Translations under genes and position numbers: made by a program
The notes under the pieces: model-generated
The model's database searches: none
Told to the model about the DNA's origin: nothing
Seen by the model: only the letters and a program-made list of their open reading frames with translations
In this document: positions 8,005 to 16,714 of the stretch, piece after piece
Numbering within the stretch: the stretch's first letter is position 1
How the letters are laid out: each line of letters opens with the position of its first letter
Source: Actinomycetota bacterium
Lineage (GTDB): Bacteria; Actinomycetota; Humimicrobiia; Humimicrobiales; Humimicrobiaceae
Assembly: GCA_028717265.1 (NCBI GenBank)
Contig: JAQUOE010000016.1
Span: 1 to 32,500 of the forward strand
DNA: 32,500 nucleotides
Direction: 5' to 3'

Positions 8005-10269
8005 ATGGTCAGAAATAACAAATATGCAGAGGTTTATGTAGACATAAGAACCTTTGACATCGATCATGCCTTTGATTATAGAATACCCGCTGATTTATCC
8101 CCGGACATCAGTATCGGAAAAGTGGTCAGGGTTCCATTCAAAAATAGGTTAGAGACCGGTTATATCGTAAAAACGAAAGATAATTCCGAACTCGAAGAAA
8201 AAGAAATAAAAGATATTGCAGCCGTAGCAGATGTGAAGCCGGTATTCGATCAGCAAAGACTGGAGCTTATAAACTGGATCAGCAGGTATTATATCCAGCC
8301 TATCGGAAGTGTTTTCAAGTTTTTTCTTCCCCCCGGAGGAAAATCAGGGTATGTAGCCGGTGGCTCAGCTATAAAATTCAAATATAAGGATTACATAATC
8401 ATGAATGAGGATGTATACAGGCAGGTAAAAGATAAGATAAACTGGAAAAAAAATCATTCAAAGAAAAAAGTCGTCGATTATTTGGCTTTGCACGGAGAAG
8501 TATCAAAAGAGAGATTGATGAAAGATACCGGTTCGGGCAATGCCAGTATTGCCTCGCTTGCAAAGAGAAATATCATAACCGTAATTAAAAAAAGGCAGAA
8601 GCGTGATTTCAGGTATGATTACGAAACGGATAAAACCCCGGAGAAAAAAAATATAGTCCTGAATTCTTACCAAAAAAAAGCATTGCTGAGCATAGAAGAT
8701 GCCATAAATAAAAAAGTTTTTCACAAATTCCTGATCGAAGGTGTTACGGGCAGTGGAAAAACCGATATTTATATTGCTGCCTGCAAAAAGATTCTTGACT
8801 GCGGGAAAAAGGCACTTATCCTTACGCCGGAGATCTCTTTGACCCCGCAGCTTTTTTCAAGGTTCGAGTCAGAGTTTGGATCCAGGGTCTGTGTATATCA
8901 TTCGAATATGAATGGTGCTGAAAGATATGAAAGATGGCTTGATATATGGAACGGAGAATTTGATATAGTTATTGGGACCAGATCCTCGATTTTTACTCCT
9001 CTGGATATGATCGGAATAATAATACTCGACGAGGAACACGACCCGTCTTATAAAGAAGGAACCCGGGTCAGGTATAATACACAGGATGTGGCAATTAAGC
9101 TGGGAGAGATACTGGAAATACCCGTGGTCATGGGCAGTGCCACACCGGATCTGGTAACAAGATACAGGGCAGAGATAGAAGATGATTTTACCCTGCTCAG
9201 GGTTCCGGTAAAGGCGCAGAGTACGGACTTTCCGGAAATAGAGATAATCGATCTTAAAAAAACGGACCGCCTGAGAGAGGATCCGGTTATTACAGGAAGG
9301 CTCTTTACGGCCATAAGAGAAGAGCTTGATAAAAACAATAAAGTAATCATATTTTTAAATAAAAGGGGATACAGCAACTTTGTAATATGCAATAAATGCG
9401 GTAATGTCCCCAGATGCCCGGCATGTGATCTTTCCTATAGTTACCACAGCGATCCCGGAAAACTGGTATGCCACCACTGCGGCAGAGAGCAAGATTACGA
9501 CGGGAAATGCCCCGTTTGCGGTGCGGACAATATCTTTTTATATGGTACCGGAATACAAAGGGTCCAGTCGAAGCTTCAGATGAGATTTAAAGATACATCT
9601 GTGCTCAGAATGGATTCGGACGTGACAGTAAAAAAGAAATCGCACCAGGAGATACTGAAGAAGTTCATCTCTCCGGGAGGTTCGATTCTCATAGGCACAC
9701 AGATGATAGCCAAGGGGCTCGATATTGAAGATGTCACACTGGTGGGTATCATCAATTGCGACAGCATGCTTGTGCTTCCGGATTATCATATGAACGAAAG
9801 GGTTTATCAGCTTATGACTCAGGTATCCGGAAGAGCAGGAAGGAAGAAAAAGAAAGGCAGGGTAATAATCCAGACCTATAATCCCGAAAGCAGTATCATA
9901 GAAAACATACTTGCAAATGATTATGAATCATTTTACCGGCAGGAACTGGAAAACAGAAAGGAATTGAAGTATCCTCCTTTTTCCAATTTGATAAATATTA
10001 TAATTTCTGGAAAAGATGAGAATAAAGTAAAAAAAGATGCAGGAGGATTCTTTAGGAGGATAAGCGGAGCCGCCGGTGATTGCTGCAGTATACTCGGGCC
10101 CGCGCCAGCACCATTTAATAAAATAAATTCGTTTTACAGATGGCATATAATAATAAAATCCGGAAATATGGACTCTTTAAATGAAACACTGGCAGGAATA
10201 TTAAAAAGATTCAAAAAATCCGGAGAAAATAAGATAATTATAGATGTGGATCCGGTATGGATCCTTTAA
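8005..10269 (+). CDS. priA: Primosomal protein N' (replication restart helicase PriA)
   Basis: A 3'-5' DNA helicase that reloads the replisome at stalled forks. The 754-residue protein has an N-terminal DNA-binding region (YVDIRTFDIDHAFDYRIP near 11), Walker A GVTGSGKTDIY (about 246-256), the Walker B box LDEEHDP (about 342) and eight zinc-binding cysteines between about 460 and 510 in CNKC, CPAC, CHHC and CPVC pairs. Helicase motifs V and VI are seen in IGTQMIAKGLD and QVSGRAGRKKKKGRV. Several actinobacterial PriA proteins lack helicase motifs; this one keeps Walker A, Walker B and all zinc cysteines, so it looks fully active. No clear Shine-Dalgarno precedes the ATG. Confidence 0.95.
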   Translation: MVRNNKYAEVYVDIRTFDIDHAFDYRIPADLSPDISIGKVVRVPFKNRLETGYIVKTKDNSELEEKEIKDIAAVADVKPVFDQQRLELINWISRYYIQPIGSVFKFFLPPGGKSGYVAGGSAIKFKYKDYIIMNEDVYRQVKDKINWKKNHSKKKVVDYLALHGEVSKERLMKDTGSGNASIASLAKRNIITVIKKRQKRDFRYDYETDKTPEKKNIVLNSYQKKALLSIEDAINKKVFHKFLIEGVTGSGKTDIYIAACKKILDCGKKALILTPEISLTPQLFSRFESEFGSRVCVYHSNMNGAERYERWLDIWNGEFDIVIGTRSSIFTPLDMIGIIILDEEHDPSYKEGTRVRYNTQDVAIKLGEILEIPVVMGSATPDLVTRYRAEIEDDFTLLRVPVKAQSTDFPEIEIIDLKKTDRLREDPVITGRLFTAIREELDKNNKVIIFLNKRGYSNFVICNKCGNVPRCPACDLSYSYHSDPGKLVCHHCGREQDYDGKCPVCGADNIFLYGTGIQRVQSKLQMRFKDTSVLRMDSDVTVKKKSHQEILKKFISPGGSILIGTQMIAKGLDIEDVTLVGIINCDSMLVLPDYHMNERVYQLMTQVSGRAGRKKKKGRVIIQTYNPESSIIENILANDYESFYRQELENRKELKYPPFSNLINIIISGKDENKVKKDAGGFFRRISGAAGDCCSILGPAPAPFNKINSFYRWHIIIKSGNMDSLNETLAGILKRFKKSGENKIIIDVDPVWIL

Positions 10270-10300
10270 ATTTGGAAAGGCTTAATGGGAAAGGTATGAA

Positions 10301-10801
10301 ATGGCAGTAAAAGGAATCAGAAAAATAGGCGATCCGGTTTTAAGAGAAAAAAGTAAAAAAGTGGAAAATACGGATAAGCTTGACAGTCTTGTCAGAGACA
10401 TGGTTGACACATTAAAAGAAGAAGGTGCGGTGGGTCTTGCTGCTCCGCAGATAGGCATAACCAGGAGAGTTATCGCTGTTAATTTTAATGACAGGATCAA
10501 AGTATTTGTAAATCCGGAAATAAAAGTCCTTGACAGGAAGAAAATAGAGAGTAATGAAGGATGCCTGAGTATTTATTCCATAAAAGATTTCAATGTAAAT
10601 AGATTTTCAAAAGTCAAAGTAAAGGCAAAAGATCCCAAAGGCAATGATGTCGTAATTGTAGCTGAAGATTTGCTGGCAAGGGTGTTTCAGCACGAAGTCG
10701 ATCATCTGGATGGCATATTATTCATAGATCGTCTTGACCGGAAATCAAGAAGAGAACTGCTTGCAAAGATCAACGAGATCAAATCAAATATTGCAAAATA
10801 A
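10301..10801 (+). CDS. def: Peptide deformylase
   Basis: A metal-dependent hydrolase that removes the formyl group from new proteins. All three motifs are present in the 166 residues: GLAAPQ (45-50), EGCLS (86-90, metal ligand Cys88) and HEVDH (131-135, two metal-binding His and catalytic Glu). The ATG at 10301 has GGGAAAGG just upstream; another ATG at 10296 is out of frame. It is followed by fmt, the usual pairing in which Fmt formylates initiator Met-tRNA and Def removes the group later. Confidence 0.96.
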   Translation: MAVKGIRKIGDPVLREKSKKVENTDKLDSLVRDMVDTLKEEGAVGLAAPQIGITRRVIAVNFNDRIKVFVNPEIKVLDRKKIESNEGCLSIYSIKDFNVNRFSKVKVKAKDPKGNDVVIVAEDLLARVFQHEVDHLDGILFIDRLDRKSRRELLAKINEIKSNIAK

Positions 10802-10811
10802 GGAGACTTCT

Positions 10812-11795
10812 TTGAAAATATTATTTTTTGGTTCTTCCGAATTTTCGGTACCATTCCTGGAAGAAATATATAAATCAAAACATAACGTGTTACTGGTTGT
10901 AACCACTACCGATAAGCCTGCGGGCAGGGGAAGAAAGACCGCTCCGAATGTCGTAAAAAATAAAGCCGCGGAACTTGGGCTCGACTTTGTACAAATAGAA
11001 AAGTTTGACGGTAGTTTTTTCGATAGGTTTGCCGGATTGGAGCCTGACGCAGTAGTTGTAGCCTCTTTTGGAAAGATATTTCCCGGAAAATTGTTTGAGC
11101 TGACAGATGCCCTGTGGTTCAATGTGCACCCTTCGCTTCTTCCGAAATACAGGGGCCCCACACCTATTGTAAGCACACTGCTGAACGGAGACAAAGAAGG
11201 AGGAGTCAGTATAATCGAGGTGATACCGGAAGTGGATAAAGGCGGAATATATGAACAGATAAAGTTCGAAATAGAAATAGATGATAACCTGGACAGTCTG
11301 GAGAGAAAATCGGTAGAATTCGGAAAGCTTCTTCTTATTAAAGTGCTCGACCTTGCGGAAATCGAAAAGATAAAGCCATATCCGCAGGATGAGAAAAATG
11401 CTACTTTTAGTTATAAAATCACAAAAGATGACCTTAAGATAAACTGGGACAGCGGCGCAGAGAAAATAGTAAACAGGATCAGGGCATTTAGCCCGAAGCC
11501 GGGGGCTTATTTTATCCGGAAAGGTTTAAGGATCAAAGTACTTAAGGCAGCTGTATTAAATGGTTCACAAGTCAATGCCTATCCGGATAATTTCAAGATC
11601 GATAAATCAGGGATTGATAAAAATAAGAAAAACGGTCTCATACTTGCAGCTGATAAAAAAACAGGAATCCTTGTCAGATGTAACAATAATGAAACCGTAA
11701 AAATAGAGCTGCTGCAGCCGCAGGGTAAAAAGATAATGTCTTCAGTTGATTTTATCAACGGATACAGGCTCGAGGCCGGTGAGAGTTTTGAATGA
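10812..11795 (+). CDS. fmt: Methionyl-tRNA formyltransferase
   Basis: Formylates the initiator Met-tRNA using 10-formyltetrahydrofolate. The protein shows KILFFGSSEFSVPFL at the start, TTDKPAGRGRK, the catalytic region NVHPSLLPKYRGPTPI (His in HPSLLP) and EVDKGGIYEQ. A C-terminal OB-like domain follows about residue 205. The open frame reaches up to 10734 inside def, but the family N-terminus fits TTG at 10812, with AAGGAGA (10800-10806) 5 nt upstream, giving 327 residues. HPSLLP is followed by KYRGPTPI rather than the common RYRGAAPI, a mild change also known in other bacteria. The C-terminal domain near 250-295 is diverged. Confidence 0.94.
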   Translation: MKILFFGSSEFSVPFLEEIYKSKHNVLLVVTTTDKPAGRGRKTAPNVVKNKAAELGLDFVQIEKFDGSFFDRFAGLEPDAVVVASFGKIFPGKLFELTDALWFNVHPSLLPKYRGPTPIVSTLLNGDKEGGVSIIEVIPEVDKGGIYEQIKFEIEIDDNLDSLERKSVEFGKLLLIKVLDLAEIEKIKPYPQDEKNATFSYKITKDDLKINWDSGAEKIVNRIRAFSPKPGAYFIRKGLRIKVLKAAVLNGSQVNAYPDNFKIDKSGIDKNKKNGLILAADKKTGILVRCNNNETVKIELLQPQGKKIMSSVDFINGYRLEAGESFE

Positions 11796-13287
11796 AAAAA
11801 GAACCAAAAAAAGAAACGGGAAAAGAACCGGTATCAACCCGCGTAGAGTTGCTCTGCTTATCCTGATTCAATATTTCAAAGAAAGAAAATCATTAAAAGA
11901 TATAATAAACAGTTTCTTTGAAATTTACGAATTATACGGACTTGACAGGCGCTTTATTTTTAATATCGCCAAGGGCACGGTAAGATATTACTTGAAAATC
12001 GATTTTGTTATTTCTTTATTTTCAGATAGGGATATAAAGGATATCGATTTTACAGTAATAAATATTCTGCGCATGGGAATTTATCAGCTGATGCATATGG
12101 ATAAAATTCCGTCTTATTCAATAGTAGATGAAAGTACAGGGTTAGCCAGGAAAAACGCTTCAATATCATCCTCTAAATTTGTAAATGCAATACTTCGCAA
12201 AATAAGTTCAATTCCTGACGTAGATTCATTCGCAAACGGAGAGATTAACAGGCTTATAAAAAACGAAACCGGCCGGATCAGCATTAAATATTCCTATCCT
12301 GACTGGCTGATAAGATACTGGGCCGGGTGGTATGGGATAGAAAAAACTACTCTTATCTGCAGGTCGCTTAATGAAAATCCGCATACTTATCTAAGATTCA
12401 ATAAAGGTAAAATCACCGGAGAAGAGGTACTGAAAGAGTCCGGCATAAAGCCAATCGTATCTCATAATGAAATATTGCCCGGTTCCGTAGAAGTATCAAG
12501 CGTTGCCGATATTTCAGAAACTGATATATACAGGAAAGGACTTATTTCGGTCCAGGACCTGTCTTCTCAGATAGCAGTAAGATATTTTATAAATCCACGG
12601 GAGGATGAAAAAATACTTGATACTTGCGCCGCACCGGGAGGCAAAGCAATATATATGTCTGAATTGGCCGGGGAGGGCGGAGAAGTAATTGCAATTGATA
12701 TAAGCAAAAAGAGGTTAAAAATATTGGAGGATAATCTTAAAAGATTAAATATAAAAAATGTAAAACTCATAGAAACAGATGCAACCAGGCCCTGTTTTTT
12801 AAAAAAGTTCGGAGACACCGGGAATAATAAAAGCTTTGGAAGCCCATGTGCAGTTAAAGGGGCATCTGATAATTATGCCGGCTATTTCGATAAAATTTTA
12901 ATCGATGCACCCTGCAGCGCTTTTGGAACTATTTCCAAGAATCCTGATGCAAAATACAATAAGAAGATGGATGATCTGGTGCGGCTTTCGGAGCTTTCAT
13001 TTAAGATGATCGCGAATTGTGATACTTATTTAAAAACCGGAGGAAGAATAATTTTTTACACATGTACACTTTCACCCATAGAAAATCAACAGGTAATAGA
13101 ACGGTTTTTGAAAGAATTTAAGGGGAAATATATAATTGATAAGCCTGAAATTCCGGACGGGTTGATACCGGTTTTATATTCAAAAGATAATGTGATGTGG
13201 AAAAATAAAAAAACCTGTCCGGAAATTATGCCATATTATTTTAAAAGTGAAGCCGGTTTTGCCTGTAGTCTTTTAAAAAAATTATAA
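11788..13287 (+). CDS. rsmB: 16S rRNA (cytosine-967-C5)-methyltransferase
   Basis: Methylates C967 of 16S rRNA. An N-terminal NusB-like RNA-binding domain (about 20-155) precedes the methyltransferase domain, whose SAM motif is DTCAAPGGKA (about 278). The two cysteines of the mechanism are Cys376 in IDAPCSAFGT and Cys426 in YTCTLSPIEN. The start is uncertain: TTG 11788 with GGTGAG (11778-11783) 4 nt upstream is preferred, overlapping the fmt stop; GTG 11779 is possible. The first 20 residues are very basic (KRTKKRNGKRTG). The region around 350-365 holds a short insertion between SAM motifs. At 499 residues it is slightly longer than most. Confidence 0.92.
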   Translation: MNEKRTKKRNGKRTGINPRRVALLILIQYFKERKSLKDIINSFFEIYELYGLDRRFIFNIAKGTVRYYLKIDFVISLFSDRDIKDIDFTVINILRMGIYQLMHMDKIPSYSIVDESTGLARKNASISSSKFVNAILRKISSIPDVDSFANGEINRLIKNETGRISIKYSYPDWLIRYWAGWYGIEKTTLICRSLNENPHTYLRFNKGKITGEEVLKESGIKPIVSHNEILPGSVEVSSVADISETDIYRKGLISVQDLSSQIAVRYFINPREDEKILDTCAAPGGKAIYMSELAGEGGEVIAIDISKKRLKILEDNLKRLNIKNVKLIETDATRPCFLKKFGDTGNNKSFGSPCAVKGASDNYAGYFDKILIDAPCSAFGTISKNPDAKYNKKMDDLVRLSELSFKMIANCDTYLKTGGRIIFYTCTLSPIENQQVIERFLKEFKGKYIIDKPEIPDGLIPVLYSKDNVMWKNKKTCPEIMPYYFKSEAGFACSLLKKL

Positions 13288-13416
13288 AGTTTTTTTGAAA
13301 GTCGTGAATTTTTATAAACCAAACCTTTACTCCAATTGAGAAAGGCGGTAGCATAGGATTATTTGTAAATCATTCGCATGCCATAAGTTTTAATAGAATA
13401 AATACAGTCTATAAAC

Positions 13417-13887
13417 ATGGATGAGCTATATTTTAAAAAAGCAGAAAAGAAAGATGCTGCTATTCTGGCTGAGTATCGTTTCAGAATGTTTGACGATATA
13501 TTTCAGGAAGACAATCTGAGTGAAAGAAAGGCTGAGATTGTCGGGAGGTGTACCCGCTATTACCTGGACGAGATAGGCAACAAGAACCATTACAGCATTA
13601 TTGCATTTATTGATAAGAAAGCTGTTGGATGTGGGACCATATTACTGGAGGATAGACCGCCAAATCCCAGACACAGGATAAATCTGCACGCTTATATCTT
13701 AAACATCTATGTAGATGCCGAACATAGAGGCAAGGGTATTGCTAAAAAGATCATGGAACACTTGCATGAATATGCCAGGAGCAAAGATGTCAGAAGGATA
13801 GGCCTTCATGCTTCACGGTTCGGCCATGGATTGTATAGGAAGATGGGGTATAAAATAAACGAATCTTATCTTGAGATTGAACTTTAA
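13417..13887 (+). CDS. GNAT-family N-acetyltransferase
   Basis: A 156-residue single-domain GCN5-related acetyltransferase. The acetyl-CoA-binding motif A is clear as VDAEHRGKGIAKKIMEHL (about 107-124), followed by LHASRFGHGLYRKMGYK typical of the fold's end. The substrate cannot be told. It stands alone, 129 nt after rsmB, with no recognisable Shine-Dalgarno before the ATG at 13417 and no convincing promoter. Its stop TAA overlaps the stop of the opposing rpmB. GNAT genes of this kind are often mobile accessory genes, and it is the only gene here outside the conserved core set apart from the PAS gene. Confidence 0.85.
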   Translation: MDELYFKKAEKKDAAILAEYRFRMFDDIFQEDNLSERKAEIVGRCTRYYLDEIGNKNHYSIIAFIDKKAVGCGTILLEDRPPNPRHRINLHAYILNIYVDAEHRGKGIAKKIMEHLHEYARSKDVRRIGLHASRFGHGLYRKMGYKINESYLEIEL

Positions 13888-14075
13888 ACTATTTTTTTAA
13901 CATTGCCGGAAGACAGGCAGCCGGTGCAGATATTCATAGTCTTTACCTGACCCTCATATTCGACCCTGGTCTTATGTATATTAGGTTTAAAGATTCTTCT
14001 GGTTTTTTTATGTGAATGACTGACATTATTTCCAAAAGATGTTTTTTTACCGCAAATTTCGCATAATCTGGACAT
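13884..14075 (-). CDS. rpmB: 50S ribosomal protein L28 (zinc-binding type)
   Basis: A large-subunit ribosomal protein and the only gene on the - strand. The 63 residues read MSRLCEICGKK then GNNVSHSHKKTRR, matching the L28 signature. CEIC and CTGC pairs suggest the zinc-binding (C+) form. Two in-frame ATGs are possible. The downstream one (14075) is preferred because an AGGAG lies 6 nt upstream of it, whereas the upstream ATG (14090) is only 1 nt from its purine-rich stretch, and the family starts at MSRxC. Transcription is opposite to the rest of the window and convergent with the GNAT gene. A promoter is predicted at 14162-14190. Confidence 0.93.
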   Translation of the reverse strand: MSRLCEICGKKTSFGNNVSHSHKKTRRIFKPNIHKTRVEYEGQVKTMNICTGCLSSGNVKKIV

Positions 14076-14380
14076 TTTTTTCTCCTGCATTCTCCTTTAT
14101 GTTTTTAAAATACTAAGTCCCGGAGAATAGTTATTTTAATTAATATATGGACCAGGAAGGAATATTAGCATTTTATTGCTTACTTTTCAAGGTGAATCGG
14201 AAAGTAGATATAAAAAGTAATCATATGTAAAAATAGAAACATTTTTTAATAAGTGAAGTCTTAAGGAATATAGAAAATATCGGAGTTTTGAAGTGCAGTA
14301 TTAATTAAATAGAAATGTAGCAGGTTCTGATATAGAATATAAAAATATTTAATGTTTTGATCCTGAAAACGGTGAGAGAT
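14076..14380. other. Divergent intergenic region between rpmB and fakA
   Basis: A 305-bp AT-rich stretch with no open frame or RNA gene that I can support. It holds the predicted rpmB promoter (reverse strand) and two purine-rich ribosome-binding stretches for rpmB. Before fakA there is a GGTGAG (14371-14376). A weak candidate promoter for fakA is TTGAAG (14288-14293), 16 nt, TAGAAA (14310-14315), too poor to list on its own. The asp23-like gene that often lies between rpmB and fakA in Firmicutes is absent. Confidence 0.7.
14162..14190 (-). promoter_or_regulatory. Predicted sigma-70-type promoter for rpmB
   Basis: On the reverse strand, TTGAAA (complement of 14185-14190), a 17-nt spacer and TAATAT (complement of 14162-14167). 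The expected start near 14155 leaves a leader of about 80 nt before the rpmB ATG. The -35 matches consensus at 5 of 6 positions, the -10 at 4 of 6. Confidence 0.42.
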
Positions 14381-16117
14381 ATGGTTAATAAAATAAATGA
14401 CAGGGATTTAAAAAAAGTCGTTGATATCATAATAGAAAATTTTAAGGAAAATGAAGCAAAGATTAATGATATGAATGTGTTCCCTGTCCCTGACGGGGAC
14501 ACCGGTACCAATATGCTGCTTACTTTAAATTCAATAAGGGAAGAACTGTCAAAGATCAATGATTTTTCCGTAAAAAGTGTTCTGGAAAAAGCTTCATTCG
14601 GAGCATTGATGGGAGCCAGAGGAAATTCCGGCGTGATATTATCTCAAATACTTAAGGGTTTTTTTGATATTATAATAAAATATGACAGCGTCAGCATAGA
14701 AGTAATAAGAGAGGCATTGAAATCCTCAAGGAATCTGGCCTATGAGTCCGTGCAGGATCCGACCGAAGGAACCATGCTCACGGCCATAAAAGATATTTGT
14801 GAATTTGTTTATGATTCAACCAGTGATACCGATAAAATAGAGCTGACCGAACTTTTGGATAAAATTATTTTAGAAGCCGAAAAATCCGTTGAAAGAACCA
14901 CTTTTCTTCTGCCTGTCCTTAAAAAAGCAGGTGTGGTCGATGCCGGAGCACAGGGGATCCTGGATATACTTGTTGGAACGAAAAAAGCTCTTACAGAAAT
15001 TGGCAGCATAAATAAAAGATTAGAGAGATCGCGCATAAAAGTAGGAGAGAGTGAATCTTCCGGACCGAACAGCAGTAGCAGCAAGAGCGGCAATAAGTCA
15101 AAAGGCAATAATCCGGGAAGCGGATCGGGGATAAATTTACCCGGCGCAGAAAGCGATAGCCTGAAGGAAGTAAAGAGAAGTTACGAGATTAAATATACTT
15201 ACTGCACAGAATTCATATTAAAAGGCAGCAACATAGATATAGAGAGATTGAGGGAAAGAATTGAAAGCTTTGGGGACAGCGCACTTGTAGTCGGTAATGA
15301 AAATGTGGTCAAGATACACGTACACACAAATCATCCCCATAAAGTTCTGAGGAGAGCGCTCCATGAAGGCACACTTCACGATATCCAGATCAACAATATG
15401 GAGGATCAAAGAAACGAAGCGGCAGGAAAAGAAGAAACGGTCCCGGAGAAGCCAGAAGAAAGAAGGACTCTTATAGCAGTAGTAAACGGTGAAGGGCTGG
15501 AGGGAGTGTTTAAAAGTATCGGGGTGGATATTATCGTAAGCGGCGGGCAAAGCATGAATCCGTCAACATACGATATAGTAAAGGCCATAAACAGTACCGA
15601 AGCTTCCGAAGTCATTATATTTCCAAATAATAAAAACATCATACTGACGGCAAATCAGGCGAAAAAAATCGTCAGGAAAAAAAGTATTTATGTAATATCC
15701 ACAAGAAGCATACCGGCAGGGATATCGGCAGTACTCCGGTATAATCCTGACGCAGGCATGGAAGAAAATATATCCAATATGGAAGAAGCTGCTAATAAAA
15801 CTAAAGACGGAGAGGTGACCCGGGCAGTCAGAGATGCAAATCTTATGGTTGGAGAGATAAAAAGGGGAGAATATATAGGACTTTCGAATGGTAAAGTCAG
15901 AGTAATATCCGATAACGTTGTTGATGCAACTGTCGACCTTATAAGAGATATTTCAGATTCCACTGAGGAAGTCATCACTTTTTATACGGGTAAGGATAAT
16001 AAATCGGAAGATACCGAGAGTATTAAAAAAAAGATTAAAAAATATTTTCCCAGGTTGGACATAGAAGTACATAAGGGTGAGCAGCCCTTATATCCTTATA
16101 TATTTTCAATTGAATAA
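14381..16117 (+). CDS. fakA: DhaL/DegV-domain kinase, fatty acid kinase FakA-like (DAK2 family)
   Basis: The family phosphorylates fatty acids bound to a FakB partner, feeding acyl-phosphate to phospholipid synthesis. The DhaL domain (about 1-205) has NVFPVPDGDTGTNM, with the metal-binding aspartates of DGDTG (38-42), GARGNSGVILSQ and DAGAQG. A Ser/Gly/Asn/Lys-rich, probably disordered linker spans about 222-260. The C-terminal half has the YTYCTEF segment and SGGQSMNPSTYDI typical of YloV/FakA proteins. The start ATG 14381 follows GGTGAG by 4 nt; an upstream in-frame TTG (14357) lacks such a site. At 578 residues it is near the family length. No fakB is in the window. PlsX, a possible user of the acyl-phosphate, is encoded 5 kb away. 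Confidence 0.88.
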   Translation: MVNKINDRDLKKVVDIIIENFKENEAKINDMNVFPVPDGDTGTNMLLTLNSIREELSKINDFSVKSVLEKASFGALMGARGNSGVILSQILKGFFDIIIKYDSVSIEVIREALKSSRNLAYESVQDPTEGTMLTAIKDICEFVYDSTSDTDKIELTELLDKIILEAEKSVERTTFLLPVLKKAGVVDAGAQGILDILVGTKKALTEIGSINKRLERSRIKVGESESSGPNSSSSKSGNKSKGNNPGSGSGINLPGAESDSLKEVKRSYEIKYTYCTEFILKGSNIDIERLRERIESFGDSALVVGNENVVKIHVHTNHPHKVLRRALHEGTLHDIQINNMEDQRNEAAGKEETVPEKPEERRTLIAVVNGEGLEGVFKSIGVDIIVSGGQSMNPSTYDIVKAINSTEASEVIIFPNNKNIILTANQAKKIVRKKSIYVISTRSIPAGISAVLRYNPDAGMEENISNMEEAANKTKDGEVTRAVRDANLMVGEIKRGEYIGLSNGKVRVISDNVVDATVDLIRDISDSTEEVITFYTGKDNKSEDTESIKKKIKKYFPRLDIEVHKGEQPLYPYIFSIE

Positions 16118-16127
16118 TTTTTTATAT

Positions 16128-16133
16128 GGTGAT
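16128..16133 (+). promoter_or_regulatory. Ribosome-binding site that decides the rsmD start
   Basis: GGTGAT matches six bases of the extended Shine-Dalgarno (GGAGGTGAT). It lies 5 nt before ATT at 16139, the codon where the conserved RsmD N-terminus begins. A similar GGTGAG lies 4 nt before the fakA ATG and the rsmB TTG, so this weak-core arrangement is used elsewhere in the window. Confidence 0.55.
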
Positions 16134-16138
16134 GAGCT

Positions 16139-16693
16139 ATTAGAGTTATTTCCGGTAAATACAAGAGCAGAAAGTTAAAACCTCCATCTGATTATAAGAT
16201 CAGACCCACTTTAGATAACGTAAAAGAAAGCATCTTCAATGTTGTCGGAAGCAGAATAGAAGGGGCAAATGTACTGGACCTGTTTGCCGGAACGGGTTCG
16301 CTGGGAATCGAATCCTTGAGCAGAAACTGCAGCTTTGTATTTTTTGTTGACAATAGTTTTGAATCAATCAAGCTTATAAGCTATAATGTCAACTGCTTAA
16401 AAATCGAGGATGAAAAATATAAAATAATCAGAAGCGAAGCCCCGGATTTTTTGCGATCTTATACAGGTCCCGGGTGGGATATTATTTTTATAGACCCTCC
16501 ATACAGAATTGAAAGTGGTATAATGAGGGGAATATTTAACATCTTATCAGAAAAAAAGATTACGAGGGCCGATACGCTGATAGTATATGAATATTTTTTC
16601 AAAAAAGATATCAAAAAAGAAACGGAAAATTTGAGAAACATCAAGCAATCACATTTTGGAGATAAAGAAGTAGTTTACCTATCTCCTTTTTAA
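16139..16693 (+). CDS. rsmD: 16S rRNA (guanine-966-N2)-methyltransferase, apparent ATT start
   Basis: Methylates G966 of 16S rRNA. Read from 16139 the frame gives (I)RVISGKYKSRKLKPP, the near-invariant RsmD N-terminus. It continues with RPTLDNVKESIFNV, SAM motif I LDLFAGTGSLG (46-56) and catalytic DPPY (119-122); total 184 residues, the normal length. Two in-frame TGA codons end just upstream (16130-16135), and no ATG, GTG or TTG occurs in frame until TTG at 16314-16316, which would delete motif I. The only start fitting the family is ATT at 16139. Otherwise a single inserted base is present: removing T16138 would give an ATG-AGC-ATT-AGA start. It lies between fakA and coaD, as in other Actinobacteria, but recG is missing from before it. 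Confidence 0.88.
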   Translation: MRVISGKYKSRKLKPPSDYKIRPTLDNVKESIFNVVGSRIEGANVLDLFAGTGSLGIESLSRNCSFVFFVDNSFESIKLISYNVNCLKIEDEKYKIIRSEAPDFLRSYTGPGWDIIFIDPPYRIESGIMRGIFNILSEKKITRADTLIVYEYFFKKDIKKETENLRNIKQSHFGDKEVVYLSPF

Positions 16694-16714
16694 AATTAAG
16701 AGACAGGATCCAAT

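Noticed and set aside
10734-10811. Upstream extension of fmt to ATG 10734
   Set aside because: It overlaps the end of def and lacks the family N-terminus, which begins KILFFGSSEFS at TTG 10812 behind AAGGAGA.
13288-13416. Promoter or RNA gene before the GNAT gene
   Set aside because: TTGAAA/TATAAA and TTGAGA/TAGAAT pairs have wrong spacing, and no tRNA-like fold or conserved RNA is evident.
14357-14380. TTG at 14357 as the fakA start
   Set aside because: No ribosome site precedes it; ATG 14381 has GGTGAG 4 nt upstream and fits the family length.
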